Positions 11,081-22,449 are shown, counted from the stretch's first letter. The stretch: DNA of 64,000 bases from Cladophialophora immunda (GCF_000835495.1 NW_015622541.1:3472001-3536000); one strand, 5' to 3'. The notes: generated by a model not told the origin, from the sequence alone. Numbers and translations: made by a program.

Positions 11081-11727
11081 AATTATTGCCGAAAGCCGTA
11101 TTTGGGTATAACAGATACGGACGGCAAGACCATTATGGATAGACGCATACTTCAGCATTGGCTATTCATACAAGGGACGAGCGGGAGTGATGAGGAAACA
11201 GAAATGCTGGACCGATGAATCAGGCAGAGACAGCCCAAAAATCAAACATCATGCTCAGTCGAGTACGGAATACATACCCTTTGTGCCTCGAACTGCGACT
11301 TCCTGCATGATGCCTTTCCTCGTCCGTCGCCGGGTCGAACAATGAAGGCAATACAGAATTACAGCCGTCGAATGCTCGCCACACCGCGTCATCAGGATTG
11401 TCTCCTGTTCGATGAGGCTCGGCAGGCCCTTCTTTCCACTCAGATTTATTCCAGGAGGACTGCAGCAATGCATTGCATCAAGTCAACTGCGGGGACCGAA
11501 CGACAATCCTTTATCTCCCGATGAGGATCAAACCGACAACACCCTCGGACAGCTGCCTCGCAGACCGAGCGAAGACTTGAAAATGAGTTCTTGCTTTCAA
11601 AGTAATTTCTGCAAGAGATATCTCCAACAGTTGTCGAGCTCGCACCGAGGGTACAGGGCAGTCGTCGGCTTCCCCATGCTGACAGAGAGAGCCCATCGCA
11701 AGTCGTGGTAGGATCGAATCAATCGGC
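11081..11727. other. Convergent 3' regions of EME1 and the copper transporter gene
   Basis: This 647 bp stretch separates the ends of EME1 (+) and the Ctr gene (-). No frame here carries a recognisable motif; it probably holds the two 3' UTRs. Confidence 0.5.
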
Positions 11728-12456
11728 TCAATGTGACAATGCGGAGTTGCCCATGAATCGTGAGAACATCACACTCCCGACAAAAACGCCTGCCAACACG
11801 CTCAGGAAATACCCAACATTCATCGTCATGACGGCAATCATGCTCGTTAACGTTAGTATCCATCTATCAGGGACCCTTTCTGGCGCTGATACTCACAGTA
11901 AATATCCCACTGTCGCAAGTACCAGATCCATGAATCCTGTGACAACTGCATCTCTTGCTCGCCAGGCACGCCGAGGCGACTTTTCGTTGTCATATGGCTC
12001 ATATCCCAAGCCACCGTTGCGGCGAGTATCGAAAGAAGCCAACAAAGGGTAGAAGTTGAATCGAATTGCCAGCAGTGCCCGGAAAATTGCGGCAAATGCG
12101 ATCAAGAAAACGCATGTGCCGGCGTACTGGCCTTTAGTGTTCGGCGTCCAAGTCGTTGAGAAGAGCGGCGTAGTTGAGGAGAAGAAGAAGGTCATTGCCA
12201 TAGAGTCCATGCCCGCCATGGTGGAGGACATTGGCATTGGAGAACTGGTTGAGCTGCCCATGGCCATGCCTGATGTCGTGGTGGACGCGGGCATCGACAT
12301 CGACATCGACATTGACATGGCGCTGGATGCAGGCATTGACATTGACCCCATTGAGCTCATTGTCGACAAAGTTGACGCTGTTAACACTGACTGGTCGAAA
12401 GTCTGGGTTGAAGAGTCCGTTTGGCGGATATGTCTCGATGTGCTCATCGAAGACAT
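11728..12456 (-). CDS. Ctr-family copper transporter
   Basis: Two exons, 11897-12456 and 11728-11842, give 224 residues. The 54 nt intron has a GTGAGT donor, a TACTAAC branch site and a GAG acceptor, and the join restores GYLLMIAVMTMNVGYFLSVLAGV. Ctr proteins form trimeric channels importing Cu(I). Residues about 30-85 are very rich in Met, Ser and Thr with MSMSMS and GMDSM runs that could bind copper. Three hydrophobic segments follow; the second contains the M-x3-M selectivity motif as MIAVM with a further MTMNVG. The third ends close to the C-terminus. The gene lies divergently from a ferric/cupric reductase with 463 bp between the start codons. Whether it is a plasma-membrane or vacuolar Ctr cannot be decided. 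Confidence 0.9.
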
Positions 12457-12919
12457 GTATACTCTCTCGGTGTCCTCTCAATCATCGACTTCGACGGCAA
12501 CCGACGTGGATTCATTTCTTGCCGCACCATCTCAGAGAAAACTTGCTCAAAGAAGTTCATTCCCGGTCCTCATTGGCTGTGGTTGTCGAACGGCCTCCTT
12601 CTCGTGGGAACGGTCTCCGCATGAGCACGTTTCCTGCAACATCCTCAACCAGCACCACAGAGCACCACAGAGCACCGCGACGCAGAGTCGTCTGTTACCG
12701 CGGTCATCTCCTTGAACTTGCGATGGCATTACACGACATGGGACGCCGTTGGGCCCTTAGCGAGCCGGTTGAGCACAAAATGGCGGCCAAGCGAGCCATG
12801 AAAATTCTTCCCAACGCTTCCTTAAAACGCGCCTCGAGGATGATCATCATATTCGCGACTGGTCTGTGTCAGAACTCTCCCAGAATCTTTGAAGCATCCT
12901 CCTTCGGCATCAGGACAAG
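12457..12919. promoter_or_regulatory. Shared promoter of copper transporter (-) and metalloreductase (+)
   Basis: The 463 bp between the two start codons should hold both promoters. Visible items are an inverted CCAAT box (ATTGG at 12572-12576), a 10 bp direct repeat (AGCACCACAG twice plus a degenerate third copy, 12651-12677), and CTTGCTCA near 12542, one base off the yeast Mac1 copper-response consensus. The Mac1-like match is weak and may be chance. I found no clear GATA-type iron site. Confidence 0.5.
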
Positions 12920-15102
12920 ATGGCGGCGTGGCTATACCAACCTGTTGTGTTCATGTCCAGCCGCGAATTCGACTGTGAAGGATTCACACCCGAGCAATGT
13001 GCATTCTACAAACATTGGCATAATTGGTGAGCCTCGTACCCCACGAATGATGCTGTGAGAACTTGCACTGACCAGGATTTAGGTATATCGCCGACTGGGC
13101 GTTTGCGCTGCCAACTGTGGCATTTTTCATGACTGGGATTGGCATCTTCATCATCGGCTACGTCCTCACCCAATTGCTCGCTCTATCGCGCCGACCTGGG
13201 CTTCCTATGTGGCGAAGAGTGATTGCCGCAACTCGATACTTGTCGTATCGAGGGTTTCATGTCAAGTCCATGGGGTGGAACTCTGCTCCTATCGGAGTGC
13301 TTTTTCTAGGAGTTGTAGCCACCATATATTTCTTCTGTGCGTCAGAGAGCGCATCTGATCTCCCCAAAGGAATGGATAACTGACTTTGGCAAGGCATGGA
13401 ATTGGTCCCGTCTCCCTACTATTGGCCCGGTCCCGATACGGTCTGGGGCAACTCACCTCCTCTGGGTACCAGGTCTGGCTGGCTGGCTTTGGCATGTATG
13501 CCATTCCTCTTGTGCGTCCAGCCGGTCGACAATGCCTCAGCTTAGTTATGTGCTAACACAAGGCAGTGCGACCGCGAGCAAGTCGAACTGGATCACACTG
13601 GTGACAGGGGTTGCACATGAGAAACTCCAGATCTTTCACAGGTGGATCGCATATGCCTTTATGGTCACTGCGCTGATGCATACATTTCCCTTCATTGTTT
13701 GGCACATCCACAACCACGATATGGTCAATCAGTTCTGGGTGAGCAACATCTTCGAATACTGGACCGGCATTGTCGCTCTCCTGTTTCAGGCGTGGCTCAC
13801 TTTCGCATCCTGGGGCCCGATCCGGTGAGTGATCTGTGTATACACCGTTGCATCCGAAGGGTGAATTAATTTCTGCCCAGAAACTTGGGCTACGAATTCT
13901 TCAAAGCTGCCCACCTCTTCTCCGCCGTCGTGTTCATGGTCGTTTTTTTCTGGCACTGTGGCGGTACGCTCACATCATGGTATGTTCTCGGTGCCCAAAA
14001 TCGAAGCCACCTTTAACACCTGTCCAGGAACTACTTTGTGGCAACGGCAGCAATCTACGTACCTTGTTGGACGTACCCGTGGCTCCGAACACTGTTCGAA
14101 TACGGCACTGGTCAAAAGGCACAAATTGTCGTCGAGGACAACGACTTCATCCGCGTCACTATACCTGCCCGCTTCCACTGGCAGCCCGGCCAACACTGTT
14201 TCTTGAGATTCCGCAGCTTCGGTCTTAGCGCTCTCACGTCTCACCCTTTCACCATCTGTTCGCTACCGTCGACATCGCCGGATAGGGCATCCGAGATTGT
14301 TTTCTATATTCGCCCGCGCAGCGGCTTTACAGGAAGGCTCTATAAATTTGCGATGGCGAATCCAGGTGTACAGGTACCAGTGTTTGTGGACGGTCCGTAT
14401 GGAGGTATTGACAATCAGAAATACTTCAGCAGCGATCGTCTTATTGTGGCTGCTGGTGGCTCTGGTGCCGGGTGGATGCTCCCGTTCGTTGAGCAGTTTC
14501 TACACTACATTTCACTTGCAGAGCCTCAGAATCCCCAAGCTTCTGAAAAGGAAATGCGCGAGAGCACACAAGCTTCCGACGAGCCGACTCGACAAGGGGT
14601 CTTGCGTGGACCTCAATCTTTGCGTGTTATACTGGCAACACGAGACATGGCAACCCGTACATGGTTCCACTCTGCCTTGAACAATTTACTCTCAACCTAC
14701 AAGTCACCGGGGTTCACTTATGATTTGAGCGTCGAAGTCCATTTGACTGGAGAGGCCGACCGGATCCTGCTACCTCCAATCAAGGCTGGCTCCGATCCAG
14801 AGAGACCCGACTCTTCATTGGAAAAGGAAACCCCTAGTACGCAAGGTCAGGATGGGCAAGAAGCACCTGATACAGTTGAAGTGCCAGAAGAAACGCGCGG
14901 TCGTCCCGATCTACCGGCGATCATTCGGGAGGAGGCGTCGGCAGCGGCAAGCACAGGGCGAACAGTCGGCGTCTTCGTCTGCGGACCGCTTGAGATGCAG
15001 GACGATGTGCGCAATGCCGCAGCGGCTGAAAACTTGAGGCTCTTGAAGAACCCGAGACCGGGTGGGATGTACTTGCATCTCGAGCATTTCTCGTGGGCAT
15101 AG
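12920..15102 (+). CDS. FRE-type ferric/cupric reductase, transmembrane component
   Basis: Six exons: 12920-13026, 13083-13336, 13394-13511, 13567-13824, 13881-13979 and 14028-15102, giving 636 residues; every junction keeps phase. The protein moves electrons from NADPH through FAD and two hemes to extracellular Fe(III) or Cu(II). The membrane half shows the four heme-ligand histidines in two helices (HRWIAYAFMVTALMH and AAHLFSAVVFMVVFFWH). Downstream are the FAD motif HPFTICS, the NADPH-binding GPYGG and GGSGAGWMLP, and the terminal VCGPLEM. A variable acidic linker rich in Glu, Ser and Pro lies before the last NAD-binding segment. The first exon encodes a short extracellular start including CEGFTPEQC. 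The divergent Ctr neighbour suggests joint metal-dependent control. Metal preference cannot be read from sequence. Confidence 0.93.
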
Positions 15103-15929
15103 TCAGGTGCAATTCGAACCACTTCTGCTCTATGAGCTACTTTTCGGCATCTCGTGCCATCGAGTGCTTCTTGTAATCGAGTTGATAGTCCTAGCATGCT
15201 GGCGGCAGTGGCTGCCCGGGACATGTACAAGGCTGGCGGATTCTGTTCGAGGGTCGCGCGGGCCGAAATGCCTGGGGGAGACGGGGTGTGGACTTAGCAA
15301 GAACCTCTCTCGTTTGCATAGCCTTCTTGTTGGGTTTGTGGGAGGGGAGGGGGACGTGGCAAACCATCAAGGACGCCCAAGGACACGGTCAAGAAATCGG
15401 GATCGGCCAGCTGGGAGCGCAGACGCTCGGCGGGACTGATGCTCGAGGAACCCATGGTGAAGAAGTCGAAGATCGGTGCAAGCAACGCCTCTCCAAGGGA
15501 TCGGTGTCTCACGAGCAGCTTTATAGATCCATTAACCGCAGGGTTGTCGTCTCGTTCATATACTCGGTACTCCTTACAAGGTACTTAGGTGGCTACCCGA
15601 ACGAGAGGAGCAACTTCCCCCAACTCCAACTGAGGGACGGTGTCGATGCATCCTTCAACGTCCCATCACCAATTGAACTTCTGATAGAACTCGATTCGCG
15701 CTCCAATTCCACCTCGTCGGTCCGCATCAAAGTGCCAAAAAAAAGGGCTAAGAAACAAAAACAATCAACAGTCAGGATTCCCACCTGGTCACCCACGGTA
15801 GTACTAACTGACCGGCATGTGGCTTAAGTACGGCTGAGCGAACGGGAAGCCCTGTTTTCCACATCCTATGGTCGATTGCGAGAATGAAAGCGTTACGATA
15901 ATCTATATACCTTTCTTTATTGGCGAGCC
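15103..15929. other. Intergenic between metalloreductase and methyltransferase genes
   Basis: These genes converge, so this 827 bp holds two 3' ends. TTTATT at 15916-15921 reads AATAAA on the minus strand just past the methyltransferase stop. An open stretch on the plus strand at 15288-15827 has no family motif, and I do not call it a gene. Confidence 0.45.
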
Positions 15930-16754
15930 TCACTCCTTTTCCACCACCAGGATCCCAAAGTCCGGATACTCCAGCCAGCGGTCAAAATACCCCGGCGCCA
16001 CCGGCTGCTTCATGTAGCGGTTGATCTCGTCGTAGTCGGGCGGCAAGGCGACGGCCTCCCAGGTCAACGCGCCCGTCATGCCGCCCTGGCGCGCCGCGGC
16101 CTCGTGCACACGCTTGGGCAGGTAGTAGTTGCCAAAGTCGACGGGCGGGGCGGTGTCGAAGAACAGGTGCACGTAGTACCCGTGCGGGACGTCCACGAGG
16201 GCCTTGCGCACCTCGATCCCGTACCCGTACCCGAGCGCGCGCTGCGCGTTGACCTGCGCGATGCACACCATCGGGTCGTCCTCCGGGTGCGGGAGCACGC
16301 TGACCAGCCGGCCGCCGGGCTTGAGGTGCGTCGCGATGTTGCCGAACATGGCGGCCATGGACGCCTGGTCCGGCGCGTAGTTGAGCAGCCACGCCGCGAA
16401 GACGAGGTCGAAGCCGCCGCCGTCGGCGGAAAACGGCGCGCTGCAGTCCGCCACCATGAACCGGTACTTGCCCGCGTGCTCGGGCTGCTTCGCCGTCTCG
16501 GCCTCGGCCACCGCCACCATCGCCGGCGACACGTCCACGCCCACCACGCTCGCCGCGCCCCAGTCCAGCATGTGCCGCGTGAAGAAGCCCGTCCCGCACG
16601 CGAGCTCCAGCACCCGCGCGCCCCGGATGTGCGGCCGGATCAGGCGTTCCACGTTGACGACGATGGCCCGCGAGATGGGCAGGTCGTTGACCGAGTCGTA
16701 CGCCGTCGAGATGGCGTTGTACTGCGTCTTGGAGAAGTGGGCCATTGCGTTCAA
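15930..16754 (-). CDS. Class I SAM-dependent methyltransferase, substrate unknown
   Basis: Single exon of 274 residues; a second ATG three codons on (MAHF) is equally possible. The Rossmann-like SAM-binding core is clear: motif I VLELACGTGF near residue 50, motif II acidic residue in VVGVDVSPAM, then MVADCSAPFS and the motif IV-like DLVFAAWLLNYAP. LKPGGRLV marks strand 5. The start NAISTAYDSVNDLPISR is common in fungal small-molecule methyltransferases often linked to secondary metabolism, but no synthase lies nearby. The coding sequence is strikingly rich in G and C at third positions compared with adjacent DNA, and long open frames therefore appear on both strands. Enzyme class is sure, substrate is not. 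Confidence 0.85.
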   Translation of the reverse strand: MNAMAHFSKTQYNAISTAYDSVNDLPISRAIVVNVERLIRPHIRGARVLELACGTGFFTRHMLDWGAASVVGVDVSPAMVAVAEAETAKQPEHAGKYRFMVADCSAPFSADGGGFDLVFAAWLLNYAPDQASMAAMFGNIATHLKPGGRLVSVLPHPEDDPMVCIAQVNAQRALGYGYGIEVRKALVDVPHGYYVHLFFDTAPPVDFGNYYLPKRVHEAAARQGGMTGALTWEAVALPPDYDEINRYMKQPVAPGYFDRWLEYPDFGILVVEKE

Positions 16755-17097
16755 ACAAAAAAAAAAAGGGAGGCTTGTCCTTCAAGATTTACCTACGCCG
16801 TAAATGTAGAGCGAGGGGGGGATAGATGTGGGAGTGGGAATGGGAGCATTGGTGAGAAGGGGGGGATAAGACGATGATGATGATAAGGGCTGGCAGCCTT
16901 GCCAAGAAAGGGGACGAGATTCATCGCGCTACTGGAACAATCACGACAACGGTAAGAGAAGAGCATTTATGAAACGAAAAAAGAGTATTTGGAACTCGTG
17001 CATTGTGCTGTTATCTTCAAACCATCAACATGTCCTGTTGTGAAGCTTAGAGGTGGCTGTAATACCAACTGTCGCCGTTGAATATGGTTGAGACAGC
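16755..17097. other. Intergenic, 5' flank of methyltransferase gene
   Basis: This 343 bp region includes a poly-A run beside the methyltransferase start (about 16757-16767) and a GATGATGATGAT stretch near 16872. No gene is recognised. Confidence 0.5.
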
Positions 17098-19427
17098 CTA
17101 GCCACTCATCTCACCTTGTTTACGCTTCTTGTTGGGATGCTTTGACGTGACGAACACTTGTTCGAGCCGGACGTCTGGAACTCCCATGCGGAAACCGTGT
17201 ATCCAAGCTTTCTGGAAAGCGGCCGGCCAGAGCCACAGTGGAAGAATCGACTCCTCAGAACTTCGTTGGGGGAGCAGGCCACCTGTTGCTTTCCTGAACG
17301 TTGAGTTGAAGTCATCTTCATCCAGCCATGCTTTGTGTGATTCACACGCACGCACTACCATCTGACCGGGACCACTGAACGCCGTGTCAAGGTCGGTGGT
17401 GATGCCTCTGTTGAAATCCTTCCAAAGGAGAGTAAGATCCTTCTCGAGTCGAGGGAATTCTTGGCCCGTAAGGCTGCTACCTTTCAGGGACTCAAACTGT
17501 TTCTCGAGGGCTTGGGCATGGCTCTTAGTTCGTCGCAGAAGGCTTCCCCCGAGATCATTGAGTACCTCGCATTGTAGCTTGAATCTTGTGTCAGATTCAA
17601 ACTTACTGAGGCGGCCCTCCAACATATCGCTTCTGTTTGTCTGTCTGAGCACAAATTGAATGTCTCTCTCAACATTCAGCCATTCCTCCAAGAACCATTG
17701 GGTGTAGCGGCTCGCTTTCTTCCAGTCCGACATGTTGATGTTGTGGAATTCAATGCATTTACTGATATGCGCCTGCGCTTCTTCCAGATACTTAGGACGC
17801 AATCCCGGGTGCTTTCGTTCTTCGGCAGTAATCTTGGTGCAGTCGAGCGTGCTCACATCGACCCTTTCGCCATTTACCACAAGTACCGGTAGCTTCGGAT
17901 CTTGTAATTCGCCTACTGACCGTTCACATCCGAAAGCATCTTTTGTTGGCTGTGCTATTGATTTTGTAGGCGGCTGCTCGTGCGTGGGCGGCTGTGGTTT
18001 GGCATCATACCCTGAGTTTGGTATATGTGGGTGGTGATCGACACCACGGAAGCCATCGTCAACGGTTTTGGGCGATAGCGGCTTGAATTCGTCCCCACTT
18101 GAAACTGGAGGCGGTCGACCAGTCTTTTCAGCGTCTTTTGGGTTAATACGGGCCTCCACTTTCGGACGACGTCTCTTCTCTCCGGGGAAATCTCCTGGAT
18201 TAGGGGACCACATGTATGGCCTATGGTAGGCTGGATCGTAGTTGGGCTTTGGCCCCTTGTTATGCTTCGAGAGGAGGAGTTTGAGTGAGTAGTGGATTCC
18301 CTTGTCAGCTTCAACCAGGCCAGCGTGAATGCCCGTCTTGCTGTACGCAGGTGGCAGGTCCGGCCAATCGGTGCTACCCTTTGAATATGTAGGCTCGTAG
18401 AAGCATATCGGGAATGGAACCTTGTTCGCACCAGGAGGCCATGGTCGTAGGTACTGGCTGTAAGGTTCATAATATCGATTTTCGATGGCAGGGTTGTCGG
18501 GCAGATCTCGCCATTCACCCAACCCACATTCTGCCACGTTATGGCCCTTGTTTCGGCATTTTGTGCACGGACCCATACCTAAGCCTTTTTCTCTCCAGGC
18601 TTCAAACATGTGGATGGCCGTGTAGTGCAGCTTGCTTGGGTGTCGGTAGCTGCAAATATTGCATGTGCAGTTCGGAGACACTTTCATGCGGATTGTGCCG
18701 ACCTTGTTCCTGGTTCTGGGCCAATGATCTTCTGGCCAGACGCTCTCCCGCAAGCGATGGATGGCATTTCTGGCTCGCCCGGGTTTTGGGTTTGGAAGCT
18801 CAGAGCCTCTCGGTAACTTCGACCTGAGGAATTTACACTCAAGCTGAGTGATGCCTGGCCAGACACCCTCTGGGTTTTATGTTCCACCTCTTCATTGTGT
18901 TCATGCCTTTGGGGACCTTTCTGGGGCAGTGGCTGCTTATGTTGTATTGTTTGGGATCTTAACCGGGTTAGGATATCGCACTCCTTTCCACTCGGCACGG
19001 AGCCAGTTTCTTCTTTCGTGTCTTTGCTTGGGATTTTGTTATAAACTTCCATCGTTTTTTCTTCAAGGTCCTTTTCCATAGTCTGGTACATTCTTTCATC
19101 CATCTCCAGGAGCTCCTGTCGCGTTGGAGCTGTAGATGCAGATGGTATGGTAACAACAGACGCGAGGCCCGTGTCCACGTTCTCATACCTGGCACCAGGC
19201 CGCACAGGTTGAGTCATGTTCTGATTTCCAGGCTGGAAAGGCACAGATGAAGGCAGAGGTTGGCTTTGGGGGGGTTGATATCGTAGACATGGCCGAGCTT
19301 GGTTTCCAGATTGATTTTGAAACGCTCCCTGTAAGGGGGCGTTTAGCGTTGGAAACCCTGCACCGCATTGGTTGCAGAAGCGACTGTTTGGGTCCTCATT
19401 GAAGAAATAGCAGCATTGGCACTGCAT
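17098..19427 (-). CDS. Zinc-ribbon and CCHC zinc-knuckle protein of unknown function
   Basis: Two open blocks in different frames fit one gene with a short intron. My best join is exon 18917-19427 to exon 17098-18869, giving 760 residues; the phase fits but the splice signals are weak (GTCCCC donor), and a nearby 44 nt alternative is possible. The protein opens with a CxxC...CxxC zinc ribbon (MQCQCCYFF to FCNQCGAGF). The middle has a Cys cluster (NCTCNICSYRHPSK) followed by a CX2CX4HX4C zinc knuckle (CTKCRNKGHNVAEC). A Pro-rich linker then leads to a C-terminal helical region with WFLEEWLNVERDIQFVLR and many charged residues, ending in a basic KKRKQ tail that could be a nuclear signal. Zinc knuckles bind RNA or single-stranded DNA. 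I see no protease, polymerase or integrase, so there is no direct sign of a retroelement. The role is unknown. Confidence 0.65.
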
Positions 19428-20338
19428 GGTGGATGGTGGAAGTGTCGTGTGTAGATGAAAGCAAGAAGGAAGAAGGGCGAGGCAATGTGAGAATTGAAAG
19501 AGGATACACGCGTGCGCCGCAGGCAGGCGGCGCTTGGCGGCAACAACATATACACCAACATGACGGCGGATGGGATGAGAAAGTGAATATCCCATTCGTT
19601 CGTACACCGGGAAACCCCATGCTCATCACTTCGTCTGGTCAATCTGGCTCCCTTCATCGTCTTTTCATGAACGGCATGCGCTCACTCTTTCAACCTCTCC
19701 CTAACCATCGATCCCACTTACCATTCCGATCGTCCTAGCTGATACGAAACATGTAGATCAGTCTCAAGTAGGATCTGGACACGCACGGTGTCTTTGTGAC
19801 ACCATGCATACTTGTGTTCTCATGCGGACGTGTGAGCAAGGGACCAAGATTTCTCGCCAGTGAAGCGGACGTTAAAAGGAGGCGGACCGGCGAGGCTGGG
19901 CTGACGTCAATGCAGCCTCGTCAAGTCAAGCGGTCCGCCCTACGTATGTACCTAGCCGATATATACTTCCCATACTCTCTTATGCACTCATACTAGCTAC
20001 GGCTCGGCTACGCGCATCTGCTTGCCCCGGTGCGCATTACCTCTGGCATTTCAGGCTGTATTTCTTTCGATGCTGAGCCGGTGCTGGCTGCTACTCTTCG
20101 CGTGCCATGTGCCATGCAAAACGATTGACAGGGTTTGAAATGATCATGAAAGACTTTGCATTCACACCGCTGGCGAGTTCCACACAGTATTTATGACTAT
20201 TTCCTAGCCTTGGACCATCGGCCTTTCAAGATCTTCTCCAGATGGAGTCGACATCTTCCAGAAACAGAACAGTCTGGGACAATCCCTCACGATCTGAGCC
20301 AATCGCCGCCAGTGCTCTCATACCATTGCACCTAAGCA
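19428..20338. other. Intergenic, 5' flank of zinc-knuckle gene
   Basis: This 911 bp region is mostly upstream of the zinc-knuckle gene and past the end of the GST gene. It carries TGTACCTAG at 19947-19955, part of a motif that recurs in other gaps of the window. No gene is seen. Confidence 0.5.
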
Positions 20339-21285
20339 CTAAGCACTTCTTGCAGCCACGTATTCCTTGACATTCGGACGCTCCGAGATGGCAGCCTTCA
20401 GCGCCTTGAGGCTGTCCGGAAGCGATTTCTGGGAGAGAGCTAAGTGTTAGCACAGGGAGCAGGTGAAGCCATGAACCTGGTCGATGGCAAGGAATCTATG
20501 ACATACAGGACCCCAACCGAGCACCTCGTCATTATCCAACGCCTGGAAGACGGCAAAGTCGGCATATGTGGGGGTATTTCCCAGGAGGTACGGGCCGGGT
20601 TTTCGAGAATAGAACTTGTCCCAGATGCCGTGGTAGAGAGGCACCGTCTCGGTCTTGTATGCAGGGTTGTTCTCGGTCAAATTGGCCACCCACCGAAACT
20701 GCGTCAAATCTCAGTGCCTCTTCGAAGCCACCACGCAGGTGTAGCAGATGCACGGGCGGTACGTACCCTCCAGTCAATGTAAGTGTCGGCAACAGCATCC
20801 ACCAGCCACTTCTCATAGTTTGTGGTTCCGTCATAGGCACCCACGGAGCGTGAGAGATATCTCAGGATCGGGATGTGCTGTGCTAATGTTTAGACAGACA
20901 TACACGGCAGGCCGGTCATGCGACCTAGCACCGGGACCCATCACAAAGGGAGTGCCTGAGGGTTTCTCTTCTCACCTGAGACAGAATCTGGCCGTCAATA
21001 TCCAATGACGGCAGCTTCCGGGTGACGGTCAATCCCTTCTCCTCGAACTCCTTGCCGATCTTGGCCCAGGTTTCGTCGTACGCATAACGCTTGTCCTCGT
21101 AGTCGATGCCGAGTTCCCTCAGGAACAGCCTGCTCTCGGGAGTCAGCTACCAGGCGCGACGAACATCCACCCAACGAGAAGGTTTCCCAGCAACATGCTA
21201 CTGCTTCTACCTACCTGACAACCTCCCCACGACCTTTGCTTCCGAGGTCAAAATAGTAGAGGATGGGCTTCTTCGCTGCGGCCAT
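20339..21285 (-). CDS. Glutathione S-transferase
   Basis: Five exons: 21215-21285, 20976-21129, 20767-20877, 20507-20698 and 20339-20428, giving 205 residues with every phase consistent. The joins restore GEVVRLFLRELGIDYEDKRYAYDETW, DGQILSQHIPILRYLSR and GWGPKSLPDSLKAL. GSTs conjugate glutathione to electrophiles in the cytosol. The N-terminal thioredoxin-like half has the catalytic-type Tyr near PILYYFDLGSKGRGE and the cis-Pro in KLPSLDIDG. The C-terminal half shows the N-capping motif in PYLLGNTPTYADFAVFQALD. The length and order match sigma/alpha-like fungal GSTs. No biosynthetic cluster surrounds it, so a detoxification or stress role is the simplest reading. Confidence 0.9.
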
Positions 21286-22449
21286 TGTATCAAACACTTT
21301 GCAGGACGATGGATAGTGTCGGAGACTGTGAAAATCGCTGCAATATACCAGCGAGGGAGAAAGAAACCGGGTGAAGGGTAGACGGTCTATATGAAGGGGA
21401 CAAGCATACTTTATGAACCCCGAGCGAGCATTCAGGATTACGGCATCTTCCCCTCGGCGACACCCACGTCCTCCAAACTCAAAGGCCTTCCGTGGCCGTG
21501 AGATCCAAGATCCTCATGCACCTGTCATAGCCCGTGCCCAATCAGGACGCAGCTGCTCTTGTCTATACGGGAAACGATCAGGCTGCGTGGCTGCTTTTTC
21601 GATTTGGAAAAGCGGCGTCGGCGGGCCCACATTGCCCAGTGTAGAAATTCCTGCCTAGACGGGATATTACTAAACAACATCTCAGACAAAACACACTTCT
21701 CACTCCCATCCCAGGGTTAACGAATGTCGGGGAATCGGTGGAGCCGCAGGACGAGTATTCGTTCATCAACTGTTCCTTTCGACCGCTGGCCCGGGGCCGC
21801 ATGGCGCAACGGCCTTCAAGGCCAGTCAGTTGCTCCCTCCGCATTTCCCACTCAGATAGACAGGGATATGGAATGGAACTGAATGAATTGAACCAGCGAG
21901 TGAGTGAGTGACACGGGCCAAGGCGCATCCAGTGTCGAGTCCACATCCTTCGACTTCACGAAGCCACTCGCATTCCCGGCTCTCTGACTGTGCATGCATG
22001 GATAAGTACGAGTAGGTACCGAATTGAAACACTGAACTCGCCGTGCTGCTTTAGGGGGACTCTGAAAGCGCTGCTTTACCTGTGCATGTGTATGTACATG
22101 TACGCGTGCATATAGGATCGATCAGGCAACTGATACTTGTTCTATCAAAGAGACTCCCACCGCCTAGAACCTGTCGACACCAGTGCGTGCTGGTATCCTT
22201 ACATGTGGCCTAGAAAGATGGTGGAACGGGCTTCCGCCTCGCTCCTGGTGTCTAAATCACTCAGCCAGGGCGGTTAGCTACGTTAACCAACCGTCCTGCT
22301 GGTGGCCGAGGCGTTCTACGAGTATGACGACGAAAATGAGTGCATTTAACCATGTCTCGATTCATGGCCCGCCCGTTGCCCGCGTCTATGTACCTGCCGA
22401 GAGCCTCTCTCCTATCCCAACAAGACCACCAATTCCCGGAGCTCCCTAT
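21286..22449. other. Intergenic, GST promoter and 3' flank of GMC gene
   Basis: This 1164 bp gap includes TAGGTACC at 22013-22020 and a perfect 34 nt alternating pyrimidine-purine tract at 22081-22114. Short frames here have no motif support. The GST promoter must lie in its left part. Confidence 0.5.
22081..22114. repeat. 34 nt alternating pyrimidine-purine tract
   Basis: Every base step in this stretch alternates pyrimidine and purine (TG, CA, TA and CG steps), with a central TACATGTACGCGTGCA. Such tracts can adopt left-handed Z-DNA under negative supercoiling. It lies between the GST and GMC oxidoreductase genes, outside any coding sequence. Confidence 0.7.

Noticed and set aside
12056..13058. 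Plus-strand frames opposite the copper transporter gene
   Set aside because: They are the antisense of the Met/Ser-rich transporter repeats and have no motif of their own.
15982..16877. Long open frames on both strands overlapping the methyltransferase gene
   Set aside because: They arise from the very high G+C of the real gene; the translations are Arg-, Ala- and Gly-rich without motifs.
17098..19427. Retrotransposon gag gene
   Set aside because: A zinc knuckle is present, but no protease, reverse transcriptase, integrase or terminal repeats flank it.
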